A DNA stretch of 64,000 nt from Planctomycetaceae bacterium (GTDB lineage: Bacteria > Planctomycetota > Phycisphaerae > SM23-33): contig JBDKTA010000034.1 of the NCBI GenBank assembly GCA_039680605.1, forward strand, positions 62,001 to 126,000. Direction: 5' to 3'. The notes under the pieces are model-generated. The model worked only from the letters and a program-made list of their open reading frames with translations, had not been told where the DNA came from and did not search any database. Each line of letters starts with the position of its first letter. Within the stretch, counting starts at the first letter, position 1. Position numbers and translations under genes: made by a program. This document shows, piece by piece, positions 32,680 through 40,643 of this stretch.

Positions 32680-34422
32680 ATGACCTCATCGGAGTTTCTG
32701 AAGTCCTCACCGAAGATCGTGCTGGCGGATGGTCGCGACGGCGCGGCGGCGGGCCTGCGCGTCGAGGGCGTATGGCAGGGCGATCTATGGCGTGGACGGT
32801 TGATCAACGCCGGCGGCAAGCCGCAAGCGATCAAGGAGATCGTGCTCTTTGGCGGGCAGTTGCCCGTGCCGCCGGAAACGGCGTTCTACGGCGAAGGCTA
32901 TCAGAAGCTCAGCCAGTATAGCGGCACGATCGCCTTGCCCAAGTGCATCGGCGGGTACACCGACAAGGACCACTACAAGCTCCCGCAGACTCCGGGCGCG
33001 TTCACCGTCTACAGCCTCCTGCTGCTTGGTCCGGCCCAGGGACGATACATTCTGGCGGCGTTCACCTCCTGCCGGCGATTCAGCGGGGAGTTCCGCCTGT
33101 GGCCCGACGGGCGCGCCGAGATCGTGCTGGCCGCAGAGGGGATTGTCATCGAATCGGGCGAGGCGTGGGAGCTGGAAGAGTTCTTCGTGCAGGAAGGTCC
33201 TGATCGCGAGGCGCTGCTGGCGGCCGCGGGCGAGCAGATCGCCCGCAACCATCCCCCGCTGCCCTTCGCGCCGGTGCCGACGGGCTGGTGCTCGTGGTAC
33301 TACTACGGCCCCAATATCACCGAGGCCGACATCCGCGAGAACCTCGACGCGATGACCGCCCGTATCCCGCAGCTCAAGTATGTGCAGATCGACGACGGCT
33401 ACCAGACGCACATGGGCGACTGGCTGACACCGGCGCCGGGCTTCGGCGATGCGCTGCTGCCGCTGCTGGGCGAGATCCGCCGCCGCGGGCTCGAGCCTGC
33501 CATCTGGGTGGGGCCGTTCATCGCCTCCGAGGCCTCCGAGCTCTTCCGCACGCACCCGGAATATTTCGTTCAGGACGCCGCAGGCAAGCCGCTGAGGTCG
33601 GACACGATCTCCTTCGGCGGCTGGCGCGATGCGCCGTGGTACATGCTCGACGGGACGCACCCCGGCGCGCAGGCGTACCTCGAGCGCGTCTTCCGCACGA
33701 TGCGACGCGAGTGGGGCTGCACGTACTTCAAGCTCGACGCCAACTCCTGGGGCGCGATCCCCGGCGGCGTCCACCACGACCGCAAGGCCACCAGCATCGA
33801 GGCCTACCGCCGCGGGATGGCCGCCGTTCTGCGCGGGGCCGAGGATGCCTTCGTGCTTGGCTGCAACGCCCCGATGTGGGGCTCGCTGGGCCTGGTGCAT
33901 GGGATGCGCGTCACCAACGACATCGGCCGTTCGTGGGGCAGCTTCAAGGCCATCGCCACCGAGTTGTTCCACCGCAACTGGCAGCACGGGCGGCTGTGGA
34001 TCAACGACCCGGACTGCGTCGTGCTGGAGAACACGCCTGGCGCGACGGCCACGGCGGACGAGTACCGCTTCCACATGACGATGATCTACGCCTGTGCGGG
34101 GATGGTGCTCTCTGGCGACAAGCTGTCGATCCTGTCGCAGGAGAGCATCGCGATTCTCAAGAAGCTGGTCCCCCCGCCGCCGGCGGCCGCCACGTTCGAA
34201 GACGCAACCTTCCGCCTGGGCGTCATCGACCTGCCCGACAAACGCATGGCCTGCCTGTTCAACTGGACGGACGAGCCGATCACGATCGACGTGCCCCTGC
34301 CCCGCGCGGCGAAGCTCCGCGATTTCTGGACGGGCGAGGATCTTGGCCGGCACGGCGGCAGCTACCGATCAGAGGCAATTGCGCCGCACGGGGCACAGCT
34401 TGTTGAATGTATGTGGACTTAG
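32680..34422 (+). CDS. GH36-type alpha-galactosidase
   Basis: A 580-residue glycoside hydrolase. The TIM-barrel signature WCSWYYYG is near residue 206, QIDDGYQTHMGDW near 238, and the nucleophile Asp353 lies in TYFKLDANSWG; an Asp at 414 in MRVTNDIGRSWG is 61 residues later, the spacing expected for the acid/base of family GH36. It would release alpha-linked galactose or a related sugar; raffinose-synthase-like activity is possible. No signal peptide, so probably cytoplasmic. GGAG ribosome site. With the aldo/keto reductase upstream and the GH43-like gene downstream it suggests a small sugar-use locus. Confidence 0.82.
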   Translation: MTSSEFLKSSPKIVLADGRDGAAAGLRVEGVWQGDLWRGRLINAGGKPQAIKEIVLFGGQLPVPPETAFYGEGYQKLSQYSGTIALPKCIGGYTDKDHYKLPQTPGAFTVYSLLLLGPAQGRYILAAFTSCRRFSGEFRLWPDGRAEIVLAAEGIVIESGEAWELEEFFVQEGPDREALLAAAGEQIARNHPPLPFAPVPTGWCSWYYYGPNITEADIRENLDAMTARIPQLKYVQIDDGYQTHMGDWLTPAPGFGDALLPLLGEIRRRGLEPAIWVGPFIASEASELFRTHPEYFVQDAAGKPLRSDTISFGGWRDAPWYMLDGTHPGAQAYLERVFRTMRREWGCTYFKLDANSWGAIPGGVHHDRKATSIEAYRRGMAAVLRGAEDAFVLGCNAPMWGSLGLVHGMRVTNDIGRSWGSFKAIATELFHRNWQHGRLWINDPDCVVLENTPGATATADEYRFHMTMIYACAGMVLSGDKLSILSQESIAILKKLVPPPPAAATFEDATFRLGVIDLPDKRMACLFNWTDEPITIDVPLPRAAKLRDFWTGEDLGRHGGSYRSEAIAPHGAQLVECMWT

Positions 34423-34495
34423 TGGACTGGAGTGGACTATGTGGACGGAAGCGACCTTATAGGTCCACAAAGTCCACAACGTCCACCCCGTCCAC
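34420..34495. repeat. GTGGAC tandem/inverted repeat
   Basis: GTGGACTGGAGTGGACTATG and TGGAC on one side face GTCCACAAAGTCCACAACGT and CCACCCCGTCCAC on the other, giving a hairpin around the GH36 stop codon. It ends in CCGCTAACTG, the same tail word as other repeats here. Confidence 0.6.
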
Positions 34496-34500
34496 AACCG

Positions 34501-35379
34501 CTAACTGAACCACCCGCGCAGGAAGTCCGCCTCGGTCCCCTCGTACACCGCCTCAGCCAGGTGCTCGATGCCTTCCTGGTTGCCCCAGGAATAATTGATG
34601 ATCGTACGCCCGCGGAACTCGACGAAGTCGATGTCCGAATTATTGAGGTTCTTCGCCGTCGCAACGCGCTCGTGCAGGCTCTTGGGCAGGCGCGGATTGA
34701 TGATCTTGCGGTCTTCGTCCGAGGCCACCAGAACCGGATTGTGCGGGCTCTTCTCCCAGTGCGCCAGGTCGCGCGAGCGAACGACATACTGCTCGTACCC
34801 GCCGCCGATCGATTCGAGATAGAAGTTGTAGTACCACCCGTCGAGATACCGCAGGCAGTGCGGGGCCGTGTAGCGGTCGGGCTCGTAGCGGCACTCGTTG
34901 CTGGTCAGGTCCCAGCGCTTCAGGTCCGTCGACGTCGCGAAGCGGGCGGTGAAGGGCACGCCGCAGATGTCCTTGGGTTTGTTGATCTCGAACATCAGCA
35001 CGTAATAGCCCGGGCCGCGGCACAGCGAGGTGTTGAAGATTCCGTAGCCCGAAAGGTTCAGGGCGTTCCACGTCTGCCAGGTCTTCATGTCGCGCGAGGT
35101 GAAGATATCGACGCGCTCGCCGTCCCAGATGTTCGTGCCGGTGACGATCAGCAGGTCGCCCTCGGCCCACACGTTGCCCAGATGATATCCCCGGGCGAAG
35201 GGCTCGCTCGGGGCTCCGCTGTCGTGCTCGACAAAACGGAAGTACGAATCGCCGGTGGCGTTGTCCCAGTAATTCGGGCGCACGTACTCGAAGCGGTAGA
35301 GCGCGTCCTTCCATACGACCGGCCGCACTTCCACCATGTCGCAGTCCACCGTGCCGAGCTTGATAATCCGCGGTTTCAT
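34501..35379 (-). CDS. GH43/GH117-like five-bladed propeller protein
   Basis: A 292-residue protein with the look of a glycoside hydrolase propeller: repeated blades such as YHLGNVWAEGDLLIVTGTN, VDIFTSRDMKTWQTW, FATSTDLKRWDL and VVRSRDLAHWEKS, each with the S.DL..W pattern common in GH43/GH32-like families. Candidate acidic residues (Glu in VEVRPVVWK, Asp in NIWDGE) cannot be assigned with certainty. No signal peptide. The gene is convergent with the GH36-type enzyme, so both may serve plant- or algal-polysaccharide breakdown. A non-catalytic use is possible. AGGAG ribosome site before the ATG. Confidence 0.6.
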   Translation of the reverse strand: MKPRIIKLGTVDCDMVEVRPVVWKDALYRFEYVRPNYWDNATGDSYFRFVEHDSGAPSEPFARGYHLGNVWAEGDLLIVTGTNIWDGERVDIFTSRDMKTWQTWNALNLSGYGIFNTSLCRGPGYYVLMFEINKPKDICGVPFTARFATSTDLKRWDLTSNECRYEPDRYTAPHCLRYLDGWYYNFYLESIGGGYEQYVVRSRDLAHWEKSPHNPVLVASDEDRKIINPRLPKSLHERVATAKNLNNSDIDFVEFRGRTIINYSWGNQEGIEHLAEAVYEGTEADFLRGWFS

Positions 35380-35440
35380 TGCCTGCTCCTGATTAGCAGC
35401 AGCATGATACGCAAACGCCCCGGCAATGCAATGCCGGCGA

Positions 35441-36721
35441 CTATTGCGGCAGCTTGAAGTACGCGTGCCAGAGTTCAGCGCGGTTGAGCTTTCCCCCCTC
35501 GGGGGCCCGCAGGGCTTTAGTGCTCATGATGTGGATCGTGTCGCCGTCGTCGCGCCCGCCGAAGCGCGAGGCGTTGAGCGTGTGCAGCACGTAGCCCGTC
35601 AGCGACTCGGTGCCCGGCAGCACATATTCCTTGAGCGTGGTGAACCCGCTGGCCGCATCGAGCGACCACAGGTGCAGGTCGCCGCCCAGGGCTGGGCGGG
35701 CGACCACGAACCACCGCCCCTTCGCGTCCAGCACCAGCCGCGCCGCGTCCAGGTGCAACCCCGTGGCGAAGACATCCACGCTGAGGTCCGCATGGATGCG
35801 GGCGATGTAATGTCGAACCGGCGTCTTGGCCAGCGCCTCAGCCGTGTCGGCCCCGGCGTGAATATACGACAGATACGCACAGCCATCCGGCGCGGCGATC
35901 AGGTCGTAGAGGCTCGTCGCGCCGTACGCCGGGGCGAGCCAGCGCTTGGAGACCCAGACGCCCTTGGTCAGGTCGTCGCAGCGGGCCAGGCGCACGTGCC
36001 GCCAACTGTAGTGCGGCGGCGTGGGGTTGGCCAGGGGGTCTTCCATCGACGACTGCAGCACGGCCAGCGCCTTGTTGCCGCGGACGATGACGCCGGCGTA
36101 CCCGTAGCGGCCTTCGGGCGTGGGCAGTTCGCTGTAGTGCCACTTGCCAGCCGCCTGCTCCCAGAACGCCGCGACGATGGCGTTGGGCGTGCCGGCTTTC
36201 ATGTTGGCGCTCTTGGCGTGCAGGAGCAGGACGTTGCCCTCCGGGCTGGCGCCGACGCCTTCGTATGAGCACGTGCCGTCGTAGACCTTCTTGAACGCTC
36301 CGGCTGAAAAGTCCGGCCCCTTGCCGCTGCGATACGTGTGCGTGTTGGTGTACCACGACGGCGCGACCGCCCAGACGGAGCCGTCAGCCCCTGCCGCCCA
36401 GGTGTAAATCCGCGGCAGGGAGCTCGCGATCTGCTGCCACTCGTCGTCGTCGCCGCGGCGAAAGACCATCCCCTTCTGCGCCGCCCAGTTGTCGGTCTTG
36501 TCATCCTCTGCCCGCGCCGCCAACGCCGAGGCGTAGAGCGACCCGTCAAGCTTGAGCAATCGGCAAGTATTCCAGCCGTGAATGGTCGCCACATCGACCT
36601 GGTCGCTGACCAGTTCAAATCGCACCGGCAAAGCCGGCAGCGCCCGCGGCTTCTTTCCCCCAGGCGCAGCACCCCCCGCCGCCGCGCAAAGCAAAACCGT
36701 GATGACCAACATCCATCGCAT
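35441..36721 (-). CDS. Secreted protein of unknown function, propeller-like
   Basis: A 426-residue exported protein. Signal peptide at about 1-18 (MRWMLVITVLLCAAAGGAA). The rest is a run of beta-strand blades with W/Y-rich turns, e.g. RIYTWAAGADGSVWAVAPS, ENV-like glycine turns and DLIAAPDGCAYLSYIHAG, which suggests a beta-propeller. I do not recognise the family. It follows the GH43-like gene on the same strand (61-bp gap), so a role with that gene in carbohydrate handling is possible. The start at 36721 gives the clean signal peptide; a 12-residue upstream extension is rejected. Confidence 0.55.
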   Translation of the reverse strand: MRWMLVITVLLCAAAGGAAPGGKKPRALPALPVRFELVSDQVDVATIHGWNTCRLLKLDGSLYASALAARAEDDKTDNWAAQKGMVFRRGDDDEWQQIASSLPRIYTWAAGADGSVWAVAPSWYTNTHTYRSGKGPDFSAGAFKKVYDGTCSYEGVGASPEGNVLLLHAKSANMKAGTPNAIVAAFWEQAAGKWHYSELPTPEGRYGYAGVIVRGNKALAVLQSSMEDPLANPTPPHYSWRHVRLARCDDLTKGVWVSKRWLAPAYGATSLYDLIAAPDGCAYLSYIHAGADTAEALAKTPVRHYIARIHADLSVDVFATGLHLDAARLVLDAKGRWFVVARPALGGDLHLWSLDAASGFTTLKEYVLPGTESLTGYVLHTLNASRFGGRDDGDTIHIMSTKALRAPEGGKLNRAELWHAYFKLPQ

Positions 36722-37082
36722 ACAGATTAATATCGACGAATTATCGACAAAGATCATGCAGAACCTGGTGCCCTCCGCCGTCGACAGCCGATAGCTGATA
36801 GCTCACACCACAATTGTGCTTCCTTGCACTTTGTTGTACTTTTCACAGCGAATTCGCGGAGAGGGCAAACCAGCGCATTGCTCCCAAAAGACACCCCACC
36901 AAGGCAACAATTGTCTTTTCTTGTCTGTTTTCAGAGTTGATGCAGAAGCCAATTTTACACAAGTACTTTATATACGGCCACTTATGAATCCGATGCCATT
37001 GTCCGGCCCTCAGGCCAGACAACCATCGGGTGTGCAACTGCAAACATTACGGCGGAAGGCCACGGCGCGGGGGAAGAACAAT
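36722..37082. other. AT-richer intergenic region upstream of the secreted unknown
   Basis: About 360 bp with clearly lower G+C than the surrounding genes (for example 36790-36970). It carries a 201-bp minus-strand open frame (36843-37043) with no recognisable protein features. It probably holds the promoter of the minus-strand secreted gene, but I could not assign -35/-10 boxes. A decayed gene is another possibility. Confidence 0.4.
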
Positions 37083-37130
37083 CACGGGCGAGACGCCCGT
37101 GCTACTCATGGGCAAGATGCCCATGCTACG
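37083..37130. repeat. GGGCG-family palindromic repeats at the 3' end of the flavoprotein gene
   Basis: CACGGGCG-AGA-CGCCCGTG (37084-37102) and CATGGGCA-AGA-TGCCCATG (37108-37126). The second copy overlaps the end of the flavoprotein reading frame and supplies its last codons and stop. Confidence 0.75.
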
Positions 37131-38413
37131 GCGGAGGTTCCGGCCAGCCAACCACTTGAGAAAGCCCACTGCAGATTGAATCCGCCGCTGGGGCCGTCCA
37201 GGTCGAGCAGTTCGCCGGCGAAGTAGAGGCCGCTCAGCAGGCGGCTTTGCAGCGTGCGTGGATCGACCTGCGAAAGCTTGACGCCGCCGCGAGTGACCAT
37301 GGCCACGTCAAAGCCTTCTGTATCGACGGCCGTCAGCGGCGCGCCGGCCAGCAACTCGGCCAAAGCATCCTGCCCTGCCCGGGGCAGCATGGCCGCGGCG
37401 GTCTCTGCCGGCACCCGCGCCAGCGAGCACATCGTCTCGGCCAGCGAACCGGGCAGCCATTGTCGCAGCAAGCCGCCCATGCCGCGCCGCCCATCCGTGT
37501 GGCGGAGCCGTTCGAGGCGACCTTGCCAGACCGCCCGGTCGGCGCGGGCCTCGAGTTCGATTCGCAGAGGCACCGGTCCACGAGGCAGCAAAGCCGCCAC
37601 GTCGCCGGAGAGGTCCAGCACGCACGGACCACTGAGGCCGCGATGCGTGAAGAGAATCTCGCCGGTCAGGCCGCTCTTGCTCTGGCGGGGCAGGTCGATC
37701 CAGATCCTGGCGGCCGCCAGCGAAACGCCAGCCAATTCCGCCGGCCACCTCTGGCGAGTCACCAACGGCACCAGGGCGGGCGTCGGTGGAACGATCTCGT
37801 GTCCCGCCTGCCTGGCCAGGTCGTACCCCAGATCGGTACCGCCCAGGCGGCGATAGCCCTTGCCGCCGCAGGCGAGGATCACGACGGCGGCGGCAATTTG
37901 CCGCGATGGCGGATTATCACTGGGAGCCTGCATGGGCGAGACGCCCATGCCACAAGTAACGCCGCGCAGGCGCGCGTCTTCGATCCACAGGCCCGTCACG
38001 GCCGTACCCGGCAGTGTGGTCACGTGCAGTTCGTCCAGGCGGCGATGAAGGGCATGCTGGACGTCGCCGGCTTGTCGGCTGGCGGGATAGATTCGCCACC
38101 CGTCGACGATCGTGGGGATTCCCAGTCGCTCGAGCACACTGGGCAGGCCCCCTTCTCCCAGGGCCTCGATCGCCGGCGACATGAACCGCCCCTGTCGCCC
38201 GAACCGCCCCTCGAATTGATCGGCGGGCAGCGTGTTGGCGATGTTGCAGTGCCCGCCGCCGCTGGCGAGAATCTTCAGCCCCGCGCGGTTCATCCGCTCG
38301 ATCAGCACCACGCGCCGACCGCCCTGAGCCGCCGCAATGGCCGCCATCTGCCCCGCCGCGCCGGCGCCGACCACCGCCACGTCGAAGAGCGAACTATCTT
38401 CCTGAACTGTCAC
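37106..38413 (-). CDS. BaiN/HI0933-family flavoprotein oxidoreductase
   Basis: A 435-residue FAD-dependent protein. It starts with the dinucleotide motif VAVVGAGAAGQMAA and ERMNRAGLKILASGGGHCN, and ends with the family motif GLYFAGELLDLDGPSGGFN and LQWAFSSG. Members reduce double bonds or act in unknown redox steps. Two peculiarities: the chain contains GMGVSPMQ near residue 160, encoded by a palindromic repeat, and the last codons WASCP plus the stop come from another repeat copy, so the native C-terminus was likely different. GTG start at 38413. Both insertions keep the frame, so the protein is probably still made. Confidence 0.85.
   Translation of the reverse strand: MTVQEDSSLFDVAVVGAGAAGQMAAIAAAQGGRRVVLIERMNRAGLKILASGGGHCNIANTLPADQFEGRFGRQGRFMSPAIEALGEGGLPSVLERLGIPTIVDGWRIYPASRQAGDVQHALHRRLDELHVTTLPGTAVTGLWIEDARLRGVTCGMGVSPMQAPSDNPPSRQIAAAVVILACGGKGYRRLGGTDLGYDLARQAGHEIVPPTPALVPLVTRQRWPAELAGVSLAAARIWIDLPRQSKSGLTGEILFTHRGLSGPCVLDLSGDVAALLPRGPVPLRIELEARADRAVWQGRLERLRHTDGRRGMGGLLRQWLPGSLAETMCSLARVPAETAAAMLPRAGQDALAELLAGAPLTAVDTEGFDVAMVTRGGVKLSQVDPRTLQSRLLSGLYFAGELLDLDGPSGGFNLQWAFSSGWLAGTSAVAWASCP
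37931..37956. repeat. GGGCG-family palindromic repeat inside a gene
   Basis: CATGGGCG-AGA-CGCCCATG followed by CCACAAG, the same sequence as the intergenic copies at 13491. Here it lies inside the flavoprotein gene and adds the in-frame residues GMGVSPM. Confidence 0.8.
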
Positions 38414-38467
38414 GACGGGGATCCTAACACAAATCGAGTCCGTCTGTCAGGAAGCCTCAGTGAAAAG

Positions 38468-40240
38468 TCATTTCCGCTTTGGGAAAAGAAAATATGCCAA
38501 TCCCCCCAGGATTGTTAAGGTAAGCGTTGCCGGTTCGGGAATCACAGCGAACACTCCGCCGGTATCAACAACAGCCCATGCCGTATGAGTCGCGGGATCG
38601 ACGCCCCAACGTCCCAGGTCGTTGCCCAGCCCGTCGAGGTTCGTGTCCTCAAACGCTCCCAACGTAAACGCTCCGCCGGCCGCCTGGCCCCAGCCCGAAC
38701 TGTCCGATCGCGCAAGGAAGATATACCCGTTCTCTGCCAGCGTGTCGGCAGTGTATCCCGTAGGAATCCACAGATCGGCGGGATTGTATGTCATCGACAA
38801 CACGTAGATGTTACTGCCCGTGCCGCCTACTTCCACCACGTCGCTGACCAAACCGTTCTTGCCGCCCAGGACCCCCTGAGGCGCTACCGGATTAACGCCG
38901 TCGAAAATCTCGTCGGGCGTGCGGGTGCGCCAGTTCATGCCGACGGTGGAGCCGCCGGCGTTGGTCCCAGCCAGGATGATCGCTTCGGTGGAGAGGCTGT
39001 TGACGGTTCTCGACGCCAGGCCCGCCATGCTCCCGCCGGGGGCGACGTCGGCGTAGAGCGTGTGATTGCCGGTGCCGTCAAAGGCGCCTGTTCCTGCCGT
39101 GGCGTTACCGACGGTGATAACAACACCTTGCGCGGCGGGGGACCCGTTGGCGCCGGTTCCCAGCACGACGTTGGTTGCGGCGGCCCCGGCGGTCACGGTG
39201 ACGTCGCCGTAGTCCGAGCCGGTGAACGTCCCGTTGACGCCCGGGGCAGACGTGCCGGCCGCCAGGTTCGTGCCGCTGCCCGCCAGAACCAGCCCGGCCG
39301 TGCCACCGTTGTTGACGCTCCAGTTCACCGCGTCGAGATTGCTCCCGGTGGCACTGCTGAGGGTAGCCGTGACGCCGGTCGAACCGCCCTTAAGGATGTT
39401 GCTGTGGGCGACCGAGGCGCCCAGATTGATCGTGGCCGAGGACAGAGCGGTCCCGTCGCTGAAGTCCTTGATCGCGATCAGGTCGGTCGTGGTCAGAATA
39501 CTGTTGTAGATGCGGATGTTGTCCAGGCCGCCCTGCCAGGCCTTGGCCGTGTCTGTGTCGTTCATGCCGATCCGCAAGTCGCCCGTGTTGGTGTCCACCG
39601 CCTGCTTGTCGATCTTCTTGGTGGCGCCGGTGAACAGGGTGTCGTTCAGGGCGGTCCCGGAGTAGAACACCACATTGTTGGGCATCCCGGCCCCGTGTTG
39701 TGTTCCGTCATACGTGACCGCCACAAACATCCAGGTGTTAAGCGAAATGTTCACGTCGGCATCGACGGCCGTGTTATCCACCATCAGCTTGGCGTTGTCA
39801 TTGTTCTTGATCATAAACTCAAAGCCAGGATTGCCGTTGACCTTGGTGACGATTCGCCGATCCTGGGCGTCGTTCGTCAGGTACACCCAGGCGGTGATGG
39901 TAAACTGCGTCATCCCGTTGAGGGCGGCGCCGACGCTGGCATTGGCGAACGACACATAGTCGCTGTTGCCGTCAAAGACCGCGCCGTAGCCGGCGGTGTT
40001 GTAGGGTCCGTCGGCAGTCGAGTAGGCCGCGTTGCCCGAGAAAGTCCCCGTCACAGCGATGGAGCCGCGGTTGACGAGCGAGCTGTTGCCATCCGCGGCG
40101 TTAAAATCGATTTCGATCAGAGGAATCGGAGCACCCTGCGCCCCCGCTGTCAGCGTCAGAACTATGACCAGCCCCAGACCAACCCAGCGCAAGACCGCGC
40201 CCCGGCGGACGTCCACCCATTTCGCACTCTGGTTAAGCAT
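38468..40240 (-). CDS. LamG-domain protein with PEP-CTERM sorting signal
   Basis: A 590-residue exported surface protein. N-terminal signal region to about residue 37 (a hydrophobic stretch WVGLGLVIVLTLTAGAQGA), then a LamG/concanavalin-like domain at about 70-240 (GYGAVFDGNSDYVSFAN; FTITAWVYL; WMFVAVTYDGTQ; DNIRIYNSIL). A Gly/Thr/Ala/Asn-rich beta region follows, and the end VIPEPATLTLTILGG then LAYFLFPKRK is a textbook PEP-CTERM signal: PEP motif, membrane helix, basic end. It would be cut and anchored by exosortase, whose gene is not in the window. Probably binds carbohydrate outside the cell. Upstream lies a 403-bp gap with a candidate promoter. Confidence 0.88.
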   Translation of the reverse strand: MLNQSAKWVDVRRGAVLRWVGLGLVIVLTLTAGAQGAPIPLIEIDFNAADGNSSLVNRGSIAVTGTFSGNAAYSTADGPYNTAGYGAVFDGNSDYVSFANASVGAALNGMTQFTITAWVYLTNDAQDRRIVTKVNGNPGFEFMIKNNDNAKLMVDNTAVDADVNISLNTWMFVAVTYDGTQHGAGMPNNVVFYSGTALNDTLFTGATKKIDKQAVDTNTGDLRIGMNDTDTAKAWQGGLDNIRIYNSILTTTDLIAIKDFSDGTALSSATINLGASVAHSNILKGGSTGVTATLSSATGSNLDAVNWSVNNGGTAGLVLAGSGTNLAAGTSAPGVNGTFTGSDYGDVTVTAGAAATNVVLGTGANGSPAAQGVVITVGNATAGTGAFDGTGNHTLYADVAPGGSMAGLASRTVNSLSTEAIILAGTNAGGSTVGMNWRTRTPDEIFDGVNPVAPQGVLGGKNGLVSDVVEVGGTGSNIYVLSMTYNPADLWIPTGYTADTLAENGYIFLARSDSSGWGQAAGGAFTLGAFEDTNLDGLGNDLGRWGVDPATHTAWAVVDTGGVFAVIPEPATLTLTILGGLAYFLFPKRK

Positions 40241-40643
40241 ATCGAATCTTCCCTTGCATAGAGATCTTGGGACAAACGCTTCACGAGGCCGTCATCAGAA
40301 CTTAAAGACAGGTCGGCTACCCACAACCCACTGGCCGCTAGTTATAATAGACCTGATCTTCGATTAGCCAAATGGTTTCCAGAGCAATCTGCTTTCCACA
40401 GAACAGCATCCTGTTATCCCGCCAAGAACGACACTTACTCCACATCTTATAACACATTAACCTCTAGACTCTTACACATACTTCGCCAGGCATGTAATCG
40501 GGAACCTTTACTATGGGCTATAAGATAACTCCCCATAACAAATGCGGTAGACTTCGCAGACAATATTCAGGGTGTGGAGGGCACCAACTTATGGCCATAT
40601 CGGCGCGCCGAAGGACAACGGTTCTTAAGAGCCGCGCGTCGGC
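40241..40643. other. 403-bp AT-richer intergenic region
   Basis: Non-coding spacer between two minus-strand genes, lower in G+C than its surroundings. It holds the candidate promoter at 40344-40371 for the PEP-CTERM gene and an AGGGAAG ribosome site just before that gene. A repeat of the families seen elsewhere is not present. The remainder, about 250 bp, shows nothing I can name. Confidence 0.5.
40344..40371 (-). promoter_or_regulatory. Candidate sigma-70-like promoter for the PEP-CTERM gene
   Basis: On the minus strand, TTGGCT (40371-40366) is followed after 16 bases by TATTAT (40349-40344), about 100 bp before the ATG. Both boxes deviate from consensus at one or two positions, so this is a modest match. 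Confidence 0.3.

Noticed and set aside
36843-37043. 66-residue minus-strand frame in AT-richer DNA
   Set aside because: No ribosome site, no domain, composition unlike the genes around it. Could be a decayed gene, but nothing supports a call.
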